Shown: piece by piece, positions 1 to 7,699 of the stretch
How positions within the stretch are numbered: position 1 is the stretch's first letter
Layout: every line of letters starts with the position of its first letter
Source: Sediminicola luteus
GTDB lineage: Bacteria; Bacteroidota; Bacteroidia; Flavobacteriales; Flavobacteriaceae
NCBI RefSeq assembly: GCF_002514735.1
Contig: NZ_NBWU01000001.1
Location: 372,001-436,000, forward strand
Length of the DNA: 64,000 nt
Direction: 5' to 3'
The notes under the pieces: model-generated
Told to the model about the DNA's origin: nothing
The model's database searches: none
What the model saw: only the letters and a program-made list of their open reading frames with translations
Program-made: the position numbers and the translations under genes

Positions 1-1
1 C

Positions 2-1258
2 TTTAATTACCCCTACCCCATCGTTTTTACCAAGGCCGAAGGGGCTTATCTCTACGATCTGGATGGCAACCCATATCTAGATTTCCTCCAGGCCGGCGGG
101 CCCACCGTTTTGGGTTCCAATCCTGAGGAGGTTCGAAAAGAAGCCGTAGCATTATTGGAAAGTTGCGGCCCATCGACAGGGCTCTTTCATGAATATGAAC
201 TGAAATTGGCCCAACTCATTTGCGAAAACATGCCCTCGGTAGAAAAGTTTCGCATGCTTAACAGTGGATCTGAATCGGTTATCGCGGCGGTACGAGTAGC
301 CCGTTTGGCCACCAAAAAGAAAAAAATAATAAAAGTAGGCGGGGCCTACCATGGTTGGATGGACCAAATGGTGTACGGCACCAGAATTCCGCGTACCGGG
401 CGTTTTGAGGCCCATGGTATTCCCAAGGCCTATACCAAGCATACCCAAGAAGTCTACCCCAACGATATTAAGGCCTTAGAACGCAAATTGAGATTCAACA
501 AGTTACGGGGAGGTACGGCCGCAGTGATCGTAGAGCCCTTAGGGCCCGAAAGTGGCACCCGCCCTGTACCTATAAATTACAACAAACAAGTACGCGCCCT
601 ATGTGACAAATACGGAGCCCTATTGATATTTGACGAGGTTGTAACCGCCTTCCGGGTTGGTATGCAAGGAGCACAGGGTTACTTTGACGTTATGCCCGAT
701 CTTACCGTTTTCGGCAAGGTGGTGGCCGGGGGTTATCCGTCTGCCGGTGGTCTTGGCGGTAAAAACGAGTATATGCGTTATTTGGCCGCTGGTTTGGATG
801 GCGATAAAAAAATAAAAAAAGCCAAGGTAGGTGGCACCATGGCCGCCAATCCGCTTAGCTGTGTGGCAGGCTACCATACCCTAAAACAAATTTTAGATAC
901 CGATGCCTGTGCCCAAGCTGGAAAAGCCGGGGATCGATTGGCCAAAGGCCTGCAAGAGATCATGCAGAAATACCAATTGCCCTATGTAGTCTACAACCAA
1001 GGTTCTATCGTGCATTTGGAAACCTCGGGGGTCTTGTTCGTTGATGTAAACTTCGCCAAACCCTGGACCTTGCCCAATGCCCTAAAACAGATTAAAATAC
1101 GTAAAGATGTTATGGAACAGATGGGGGCCGCCTTTATGGCAGCCGGCATCGTTACCCTGGCGGGTAGTAGGCTATATACCTCGGCGGCCCAGACCGATGC
1201 CGTTATCGATGAGGCCCTTGCTAAATTCGATGGGGTATTCGCCCAAATTAAGGGCTAA
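2..1258 (+). CDS. Class III aminotransferase, glutamate-1-semialdehyde aminomutase-like, 5' end cut by window
   Basis: PLP-dependent aminotransferase or aminomutase of fold type I. The reading frame is open from base 2, and the residues before the first possible start (FNYPYPIVFTKAEGAYLYDL...) match the N-terminal part of this family, so the gene begins left of the window; the TTG at 110 is internal. About 418 residues are visible, close to the roughly 430 usual for HemL-like enzymes, so little is missing. Visible landmarks are the PLP-phosphate loop region (NSGSESV), the DEVVTAFR strand that holds the pyridine-N aspartate, and FGKVVAGGYPSAGG, whose lysine should form the Schiff base. The position next to a SusC/SusD operon suggests a catabolic amino-compound enzyme rather than heme synthesis, but this is inference. 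True HemL cannot be excluded. Confidence 0.85.
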   Translation, partial: FNYPYPIVFTKAEGAYLYDLDGNPYLDFLQAGGPTVLGSNPEEVRKEAVALLESCGPSTGLFHEYELKLAQLICENMPSVEKFRMLNSGSESVIAAVRVARLATKKKKIIKVGGAYHGWMDQMVYGTRIPRTGRFEAHGIPKAYTKHTQEVYPNDIKALERKLRFNKLRGGTAAVIVEPLGPESGTRPVPINYNKQVRALCDKYGALLIFDEVVTAFRVGMQGAQGYFDVMPDLTVFGKVVAGGYPSAGGLGGKNEYMRYLAAGLDGDKKIKKAKVGGTMAANPLSCVAGYHTLKQILDTDACAQAGKAGDRLAKGLQEIMQKYQLPYVVYNQGSIVHLETSGVLFVDVNFAKPWTLPNALKQIKIRKDVMEQMGAAFMAAGIVTLAGSRLYTSAAQTDAVIDEALAKFDGVFAQIKG

Positions 1259-1359
1259 CCATTACCAGGACTTAAAAAACAAAAAAGATCATTAGTCAAT
1301 CCAGGAACACCCCTAGTATTTTCCTTTGCCGTTTCCGGGTTTCTTTTTGAAGCATAAAA

Positions 1360-1379
1360 AACGGGGCAAAAGCCCCGTT
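1360..1379 (-). terminator. Rho-independent terminator for the small secreted-protein gene
   Basis: A GC-rich perfect hairpin (AACGGGGC, four-base loop, GCCCCGTT) is followed on the minus strand by a run of T residues. It lies 26 bases past the stop of the minus-strand gene 1406-1771. On the plus strand there is no T run, so it probably does not end the aminotransferase transcript efficiently. Confidence 0.8.
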
Positions 1380-1405
1380 CCAGTTCAACTAAAATAACTA
1401 CGCGA

Positions 1406-1771
1406 TTACTTCTTACGCGTACATTTTATCTTTAAATCGCCTTCCGGAGTTTGTGAAAAACCTTCCATTTTATCTCCATTTGCAGTCAACTCTACCGGAA
1501 TACTCGATCCTTCTACCCAAACCGAAAAAGTAATGGTGTTCCCTTCAACCTTAACATGGGTACCCTCCATAGAACCTCCATCAATGGAAATAACTACTTT
1601 ATACTCCCCATCGGCCTGGGAAATAGCTATCTCGCCCGTATTGTATTCATAAGGCGCGTTCGGGGAGGTATATTTCCAAGTTCCCAACACCCCTTTGGAA
1701 GCTACCATGGACTGTAGCGAAAAGGCTAGGAATAATACCGGTAACAAAAGGGCAATTCTTGCTTTTTTCAT
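1406..1771 (-). CDS. Small secreted protein, lipocalin-like in outline, unknown function
   Basis: A protein of 121 residues with a clear signal peptide (MKKARIALLLPVLFLAFS, cleavage near residue 24). The mature part begins with GTWKYTSP and is rich in alternating beta-strand-like segments, ending in a basic CTRKK tail. The G-x-W opening followed by short strands resembles small calycin/lipocalin-like periplasmic proteins common in Flavobacteriaceae, but no family can be named with confidence. It is transcribed divergently from the SusC operon and shares with it an intergenic region that holds two palindromes, so the two units may answer to one regulator. A strong terminator follows it, so it is probably monocistronic. 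Confidence 0.7.
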   Translation of the reverse strand: MKKARIALLLPVLFLAFSLQSMVASKGVLGTWKYTSPNAPYEYNTGEIAISQADGEYKVVISIDGGSMEGTHVKVEGNTITFSVWVEGSSIPVELTANGDKMEGFSQTPEGDLKIKCTRKK

Positions 1772-1837
1772 TGTGTTTATATTAATATTAGTAATTGATG
1801 TTTCCTAAAAGAAAATGAAACGGCCCTCAAAACATAC

Positions 1838-1851
1838 CAACCGTTCGGTTG
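1838..1851. promoter_or_regulatory. 14-bp palindrome, TetR-type operator candidate
   Basis: CAACCG-TT-CGGTTG is an inverted repeat with a two-base centre. Dyads of the AACCG..CGGTT kind are typical TetR-family operators. It lies 67 bp before the start of the 1406-1771 gene, where it could overlap that promoter. See the second palindrome at 2072. The cognate regulator is not identified. Confidence 0.5.
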
Positions 1852-2063
1852 CAATTTAACCAATTAATTTCAATTAGACGTTAATCCTATCCCAATTTAA
1901 GCTAAAGCCCTGTTACGAACAAACTTGCCAACGTAAACTTAACATGGCCTAACCCACCTTTTTATCCTCTAAACGACAGCTTTAACTACTTAAAACCATC
2001 TCAAATCGCTTCAATCATAACGATTTAGAAACATCTAAAGTTCGGATAATCAAATAAAAAATG

Positions 2064-2071
2064 TATTTTAG
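2064..2071 (+). promoter_or_regulatory. Putative -7 promoter element of the SusC operon
   Basis: TATTTTAG matches the Bacteroidota housekeeping -7 consensus TAnnTTTG at all but one fixed position. It sits 60 bp before the SusC start and immediately before the palindrome at 2072, a layout that would allow repression by operator occupancy. The upstream -33 element is weak (TTCG at 2041). Confidence 0.45.
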
Positions 2072-2100
2072 CGACCGGACGGTCGGTTTCGATTCGAAAC
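2072..2100. promoter_or_regulatory. Two abutting palindromes at the SusC promoter
   Basis: CGACCG-GA-CGGTCG (2072-2085) is a TetR-style dyad with the same geometry as the one at 1838. Directly abutting it is GTTTCGA-T-TCGAAAC (2086-2100), an odd-centred 15-bp palindrome. Both lie between the putative -7 element and the start codon. Operator function is inferred from position and symmetry only. Confidence 0.5.
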
Positions 2101-2130
2101 GACAACTCAACTTTAACTAAACAATCCAAT

Positions 2131-5100
2131 ATGAAAATGAGACAGACCTATCTTATCTTATTGGTATTCTTTTTCATGGGCTTCACCACCTTGGTGGCCC
2201 AAGAGACCTTAACCGGTACCGTTACCGATGCCGACGGTTTACCGCTGTTGGGGGTTAACGTAGTGGAAAAAGGAACCAGTAATGGAAATGTGACCGACTT
2301 CGATGGCCGCTTTAGCCTAAAAGTCGACCAACTACCAACCACCCTATTCTTTAGCTATGTTGGCTTTAAGACCGCAGAGATCAACGCAACCAACAATTCC
2401 CCCATTCAAGTCGTACTGGAGGAAGATGCCCAAATGATCGACGAGGTCGTGGTTACCGCATTGAATATCGAAAGGGACAAAACCTCTTTGGGCTATTCCC
2501 TTGATGTGGTAGACTCTGAACAGGTAACCGTAGCCAAGGAAAACAACATTGTGAATTCCTTAAGTGGCAAGGTATCAGGGCTCCAGATAACCCAAACCAC
2601 GGGAGGGGTCAATAAAGAAAGTCGGGTGATCCTGCGGGGCATTAGCTCCCTGACCGGAAACAATACTCCGCTTTTAGTGGTCGATGGTTTTCCCATGAAC
2701 GGTAGTTTCTCCGATATAAACCCAGACGATGTAGAAAGTATCAGTGTCTTAAAAGGTGCTGGCGCCTCAGCGGCCTATGGTTCGCGTGGGGCCAATGGGG
2801 TCATTTTGGTCACTACCAAAAAGAGTGCCCAAAAAGACAAGATTGGTATCTCAATAGCTTCTTCCATCGGTTTTGAAGACATTATGCTTACCCCTGATTT
2901 CCAAAACGAATTCGGTACCGGTGCTTTTTCCGAGTTTGCACCCATTAACAGCGACGGGCGTCCGGTCTTAGATTACCCCTTTTCCTGGAGCTGGGGGCCA
3001 AAAATGGAAGGCCAGACCTACACCAATTGGCTAGGTAACGAAGATACCTTTACCGTTCAGGGCAATCCTTTTGAAGAATTCTACAGAACCGGGGTATCTG
3101 CCATTAATACGGTAACCTTGGAAGGCGGGGGCGATAAATCGACCATGCGTTTTACCTATACCGACCAGCGAACCAAAGGTATTATTCCGAACAACGACCT
3201 AAAGAAGCACACATTTAACCTGCGGTCCACCTCAAAACTGACCGATAAACTATCGATGGATAGTAGGGTGACCTATATTTTGAATACCGTACGCAACTCG
3301 CCGGCATTGGCAGAGAATGGCGACAATACCGCCCTAATGCTTTCCCTAATGCCCCGCGACATTAAACTATCGGACCTTAAGGCCAATACCGAAGATGCCA
3401 ACGGCAACGAATTGAAATGGCTGAACGACAATACCTTTAACAACCCCTATTGGACCCTTGCCCATGTAAACAACCAAAACAAATTGGATCGTTTACAAGG
3501 TTTCCTATCATTGACCTACGATATATCCCCTGCTTTTACCTTGACCGGTAAATCAGGTATCGATATCCTTGGACAAGATTATACCTATCATGCCGATTCG
3601 GGTAGTTCGGTTTATTCCAATGGCCGTGGTGAATACCGTCATAACACCAATGAGACCATAGAGTGGAACTCCGACTTCTTATTGAGCTATAAAAAGACCC
3701 TAGATCGTTTAAACCTAGGATTCAGCGTTGGGGGCAACTATCTCATGCGAAAATACAATCGCTTAAACACCTATGGTAAAAACGAAAAGGCCCCCGACCT
3801 GTATAGAATCAGCAATTATGGGGTAGTTACCACAGACGATTGGGAGTCTAAAAAAGGTATCTATTCCTGGTACCTGTTAGGCCAGGCCGATTATGGTGGG
3901 TACGCCTATTTGGATGCTACCTTTAGAAACGATATCTCCTCTACCCTACCCAAAGAAAACCGTTCATACTTCTACTATTCGGTAAACGGTAGTTTGCTTT
4001 TCTCCAAACTGTTGGGCTTGGAGGGCAGCACCTTTAGTAGTGGTAAGATCAGGGGATCCGTGGCCACTGTAGGTAACGATACCGATCCATATCAATTGCT
4101 TACCACCTACAATTTTGACAATAGGACCTATTTACCCTATGCCATGGCCTCGAGCCCAAATGGACTTCCCAATTCCGACCTGAAGCCTGAAAACACGGAA
4201 TCATGGGAAGTAGGTACAGACCTCGCCTTTTTCGACAATAGGCTGTCTATTGGCGGAACCTATTACGAAAGTGTGACCGATAACCAGATCATGCCGGTTA
4301 CCATTTCCCGTTTTTCGGGCTACCATACCAAACGTATCAACGCCGGAAGCATCAAAAACTCTGGTTTCGAACTGGCCGTGAACGGTACCGTTCTGCAGAA
4401 CGAGGATTTCAGCTGGGAATTGGGTGCCAATATTACCAAGAACAAATCTTTGGTTCAAAGCCTGCACCCCGACCTAGAAAACCTGGTCTTAGGTAAACTT
4501 AGGACCGTTACGGTAGAAGCCCGCCCCGGTAGTCCGCTTGGCGAAATTTGGGGCTTCGATTATCTGCGCGATAATTTTGGTCGACGCCTGATCAATGATC
4601 AAGGGTTCGCCCAAAAAGGGGAACGTAAGAAACTAGGCGATATCAACCCGGATTTCTACGGAGGTATTACCACTGCCTTCAAGTACAAAAACTGGTCTTT
4701 AAGGGCTTTGGTGTCTTACCAGCAAGGTGGGGAGTTCTACACTTGGGGCCGTGGGTATAGACTGTTCTTCGGAACCGATGCCCAGTCGGCCGTTGGTCGT
4801 GTAGACGGCGTTATCGAAGACGGAATCAATGAAAACACCGGTTTTGAGAATACCCAGTCCATTAACCCGATGTTACAACACTTTACCAATGTTTTCACAA
4901 ACGATATCTCTACCGACCTTATCCTAGACGCTACCAATGTAAAAATGCGTGAAATGGTTTTGGCCTATGAGGTACCCCGAAGTTTTTTAGCGAACACCGG
5001 AATAGACCGTGTAACCCTGAGCGCCTGGGGGCGTAACCTGTTCTTTTTCTATAATGCCGCCGGCGATATAGATCCAGAATCGTCTTATAGCAGCGGAAGT

Positions 5101-5175
5101 GTTGGAAACGGATTTGAGCATTCGTCCCTCCCCTCTACCCGAACCTTTGGAATGGATCTAAAACTTGACTTCTAA
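2131..5175 (+). CDS. SusC/RagA-type TonB-dependent outer-membrane transporter
   Basis: A 1014-residue outer-membrane active transporter. It has a signal peptide ending in TTLVAQ (about residue 24), a CarboxypepD_reg-like beta-sandwich (about 25-105), a TonB-box region around DEVVVTAL, a plug domain (about 130-230) containing the SusC signature around DDVESISVLKGAGASAAYGS, then a 22-strand-type barrel ending in a terminal phenylalanine (LDF). It is the first gene of a three-gene operon with the SusD partner 10 bp downstream. SusC/SusD pairs usually import oligosaccharides, but no glycosidase is linked here; the upstream aminotransferase and absence of carbohydrate enzymes leave the substrate open, and peptides or amino compounds are possible. 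Confidence 0.95.
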   Translation: MKMRQTYLILLVFFFMGFTTLVAQETLTGTVTDADGLPLLGVNVVEKGTSNGNVTDFDGRFSLKVDQLPTTLFFSYVGFKTAEINATNNSPIQVVLEEDAQMIDEVVVTALNIERDKTSLGYSLDVVDSEQVTVAKENNIVNSLSGKVSGLQITQTTGGVNKESRVILRGISSLTGNNTPLLVVDGFPMNGSFSDINPDDVESISVLKGAGASAAYGSRGANGVILVTTKKSAQKDKIGISIASSIGFEDIMLTPDFQNEFGTGAFSEFAPINSDGRPVLDYPFSWSWGPKMEGQTYTNWLGNEDTFTVQGNPFEEFYRTGVSAINTVTLEGGGDKSTMRFTYTDQRTKGIIPNNDLKKHTFNLRSTSKLTDKLSMDSRVTYILNTVRNSPALAENGDNTALMLSLMPRDIKLSDLKANTEDANGNELKWLNDNTFNNPYWTLAHVNNQNKLDRLQGFLSLTYDISPAFTLTGKSGIDILGQDYTYHADSGSSVYSNGRGEYRHNTNETIEWNSDFLLSYKKTLDRLNLGFSVGGNYLMRKYNRLNTYGKNEKAPDLYRISNYGVVTTDDWESKKGIYSWYLLGQADYGGYAYLDATFRNDISSTLPKENRSYFYYSVNGSLLFSKLLGLEGSTFSSGKIRGSVATVGNDTDPYQLLTTYNFDNRTYLPYAMASSPNGLPNSDLKPENTESWEVGTDLAFFDNRLSIGGTYYESVTDNQIMPVTISRFSGYHTKRINAGSIKNSGFELAVNGTVLQNEDFSWELGANITKNKSLVQSLHPDLENLVLGKLRTVTVEARPGSPLGEIWGFDYLRDNFGRRLINDQGFAQKGERKKLGDINPDFYGGITTAFKYKNWSLRALVSYQQGGEFYTWGRGYRLFFGTDAQSAVGRVDGVIEDGINENTGFENTQSINPMLQHFTNVFTNDISTDLILDATNVKMREMVLAYEVPRSFLANTGIDRVTLSAWGRNLFFFYNAAGDIDPESSYSSGSVGNGFEHSSLPSTRTFGMDLKLDF

Positions 5176-5185
5176 AACATTGCAC

Positions 5186-6637
5186 ATGAAAAAGTATTTC
5201 TATCATATCGCATTCGTCTTGGCTCTTGGTACACTTACCGTAGCCTGCGACGACCATTTAGACAAGCTGAACACAAACCCGAACGGACCAGAGACCATAG
5301 ACGATGCGCCCTTGTTCACCAAGGCGGCCCATAGTCTTTTGGAATATACCGCGAACACCTCTTCCTTTAAGTTCGGGGGACAATATTCGCACTCCATTAT
5401 GTGTGGGGGTACCGCCCGTACGGCCGATGGTTATACCGATGGCTTCGATGGGGATTATAACGGTATGGCCTCGAACCTAATGGATAACGTGATCCGCCAA
5501 ACGACAGACGCCTTAGCCATTACCGCCGAGGGCGACGGCAAAAACGAACTCCGACACGCCCTGATCAGTGTGGTAGAGGTCATGGCCTTTGCCAAGCTAA
5601 CCGATATGTACGGCGACATACCGTATTTTGAGGGAGGCCATGGTAAAGAAGGTAATGTAACCCCGAAATACGATAGCCAAGCCGACATCTACGACGATAT
5701 GGTGGCCCGTTTGGCTTCCAGTATCGACATTATTCAAGGGGGTAATCCGGCCAACGCCTATCCGAACAGTGACCCTTTCTTTGAAAACGATATGGACAAA
5801 TGGGCCCGATTGGCCAATTCGTTCCGTTTGCGTTTGGCCCTGCGTATGCGCAATGCGGATCCTGCCAAAGCCCAAGCCGTAATCGCGGCCTGTCTTACCA
5901 AACCTTTTATTGAAACCATAGATCAGAATGCAACTTTCGATCGCTTCGAAACCGTAAATCCGTGGTTCGATCTTACCTATCGCTGGCCCGAACTTAAAGT
6001 TTCGACCAAATTCTTGGATCAATTGCAAAATACTGCCGACCCTAGGTTGCCGGCTTTGGTGGCCCCCGATACCAACGGAGGTTACCGGGGCATTACCAAC
6101 GGCATCTCTGATACCGACTTTGCTGAGTCTGACTTTGGTTCGGCTTCCAACTTAGGCGACAAGGTTATTGAAAGTGGCTCCAAGCTTTATTTTATGACGG
6201 CTGCCGAAGTTTGGTTCTTGCGTGCCGAAGTAGCCTTATTGGTCAATGAAGATGCTGCTATGGCCAATACCTACTTCCAAAACGGATTACAAGCTTCCTT
6301 TGACCAGTGGGATGTAGACGGTTCCGCCTTCTTGGCCGGGCCACATGGTTCTTTAGCCGGAAGTCCAGAGGCAATGACCGAGCAGATCGACACCCAAATC
6401 TGGGTCGCCCTGGCCCCAGATTACCTAGAATCTTGGTTCAGCATCCGTAGAACCGGTTACCCAGTTATAGAACAACGTACAGGTGATATGCAATTGGGGG
6501 TTACCAACGGGGTACTTCCCTCTCGATTCCTTTACTCCACCTTGGAGCTTAGCACCAATAAAACGAACGTAGAGGCCGCCATTGCCAATCAGGGGGCCAA
6601 CAAAATAGATACTCAGTTATGGTGGGACAAACAATAA
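5186..6637 (+). CDS. SusD/RagB-like outer-membrane substrate-binding lipoprotein
   Basis: A 483-residue surface lipoprotein that caps the SusC barrel and delivers the ligand. The start is the ATG giving MKKYFYHIAFVLALG; a more upstream non-ATG start overlapping SusC is unlikely. The lipobox is LTVAC (cysteine near residue 23). The layout resembles the SusD-like_2 family: a tetratricopeptide-like helical N-terminal part (about 60-210, including MAFAKLTDMYGDIPYFE) and a C-terminal part with DYLESWFSIRRTGYP. It follows SusC by 10 bp and precedes the PKD lipoprotein by 14 bp, so the three genes are one transcription unit. Confidence 0.92.
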   Translation: MKKYFYHIAFVLALGTLTVACDDHLDKLNTNPNGPETIDDAPLFTKAAHSLLEYTANTSSFKFGGQYSHSIMCGGTARTADGYTDGFDGDYNGMASNLMDNVIRQTTDALAITAEGDGKNELRHALISVVEVMAFAKLTDMYGDIPYFEGGHGKEGNVTPKYDSQADIYDDMVARLASSIDIIQGGNPANAYPNSDPFFENDMDKWARLANSFRLRLALRMRNADPAKAQAVIAACLTKPFIETIDQNATFDRFETVNPWFDLTYRWPELKVSTKFLDQLQNTADPRLPALVAPDTNGGYRGITNGISDTDFAESDFGSASNLGDKVIESGSKLYFMTAAEVWFLRAEVALLVNEDAAMANTYFQNGLQASFDQWDVDGSAFLAGPHGSLAGSPEAMTEQIDTQIWVALAPDYLESWFSIRRTGYPVIEQRTGDMQLGVTNGVLPSRFLYSTLELSTNKTNVEAAIANQGANKIDTQLWWDKQ

Positions 6638-6651
6638 CAAAAAACAGCCCT

Positions 6652-7539
6652 ATGAAAGCGCTACGATACCTTAGTTTGGCCTTAGTGGCCCTTGTGACCA
6701 TGGCCTGTGAAGACGATGATACACTACCTGTTTTGGCCGATTTCCAATTTTTGGTAGAAGAGGCCCAAGTAACCTTTAACGGAACCACCCAAAGTGCCAG
6801 CTCGGTAGTTTGGGATTTTGGCGACGGCAATAGCAGTAACGAGGAAGACCCAGTACACATCTATGCAGGTGCAGGTACCTATACCGTAACCATGACCGCT
6901 ACCGATGCCAACGGGGCCACCTTTGTAGAGACTAAAGAGGTCGTTGTACCCGAATCACTTAGCATCTTGCTAACAGGCGGACAAGCCTATCCGAACGGAA
7001 AAACCTGGCGTATAAAACAAACCAGTACTGCTGGCGATGGGGCCGGCCCCATCTCAAACGACCTGAACCTTTTCATCGCTTCTCCGGATTATATTCTGCT
7101 CGGTGTTGGATTGGGTGGAGGTTATGAAGATGAATTCACCTTTAAATACGACGGTTCATATTCGGTAAACAATATAGACGGCCAGAGTTTAATGGGCTTG
7201 GTTTATGCCATGATCGAAAAACAGGCCGATATCCGTGCCGTATCTGCAGATCCGCAGAACGTACCCCTGGCCGATGTGGTCTATACTCCGGTCACCGATG
7301 CCACTTGGGAAGTGGTAGAAGGCGATTTCACCATTCAAAGCGCCTTGGGTCCGGTACCTTTTGTAGATAAACAACAACTGATTTTGGGCGACTATATAGG
7401 TTTTGCCGATAAGGCCTATAACGTGGTACTTAAAAGTATTAGTGAAGATAGTATGAGTATCGCCATAGGCTTACATACCGAAGCCGCGGCCTATACCCTG
7501 CCGACTTTGTTCCTACACCTTACGTTGGAACCCAAATAA
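6652..7539 (+). CDS. PKD-domain lipoprotein, third component of the SusCD operon
   Basis: A 295-residue protein with lipobox VTMAC after a short signal peptide (start MKALRYLSLALVAL; the longer frame from 6619 overlaps SusD and lacks an ATG). Residues about 35-105 form a PKD domain, recognisable by SVVWDFGDGNSS and GTYTVTMTATDANG. The C-terminal 190 residues are of unknown family; similar C-terminal modules follow SusD genes in many Bacteroidota and are thought to be surface glycan- or ligand-binding proteins. It ends the operon, directly before a strong terminator. A direct role in ligand capture is inference from position. Confidence 0.8.
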   Translation: MKALRYLSLALVALVTMACEDDDTLPVLADFQFLVEEAQVTFNGTTQSASSVVWDFGDGNSSNEEDPVHIYAGAGTYTVTMTATDANGATFVETKEVVVPESLSILLTGGQAYPNGKTWRIKQTSTAGDGAGPISNDLNLFIASPDYILLGVGLGGGYEDEFTFKYDGSYSVNNIDGQSLMGLVYAMIEKQADIRAVSADPQNVPLADVVYTPVTDATWEVVEGDFTIQSALGPVPFVDKQQLILGDYIGFADKAYNVVLKSISEDSMSIAIGLHTEAAAYTLPTLFLHLTLEPK

Positions 7540-7558
7540 ACCAATTTGTATACTGTCA

Positions 7559-7594
7559 AAAGCCGGTTTTCTCAAGAAAACCGGCTTTTTTTTT
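7559..7594 (+). terminator. Rho-independent terminator of the SusC-SusD-PKD operon
   Basis: Perfect 11-bp stem (AGCCGGTTTTC / GAAAACCGGCT, four-base loop) at 7561-7586 followed by nine T residues. It lies 20 bases past the PKD lipoprotein stop. Confidence 0.92.
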
Positions 7595-7699
7595 CCGTTG
7601 GGGCTAACCCAAATTACCACACCTCTTATCGAAAGCATGGTGCTCTTCTAGTGGCAATTATGTATTTTTACTTTTTAAGACCAAACCAATGTTCCCCCT

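Larger units (their letters stand above)
1772..2130. other. 359-bp divergent regulatory region
   Basis: AT-rich intergenic stretch between the minus-strand secreted-protein gene and the plus-strand SusC gene. It holds the palindromes at 1838-1851, 2072-2085 and 2086-2100 and a TAnnTTTG-like element at 2064-2071. No convincing small gene or RNA was seen in the remainder (about 1855-2060). Confidence 0.6.

Noticed and set aside
110-1258. Taking the aminotransferase as complete, starting at a TTG
   Set aside because: The frame is open to base 2 and encodes family-like residues before the TTG, so the gene is truncated by the window.
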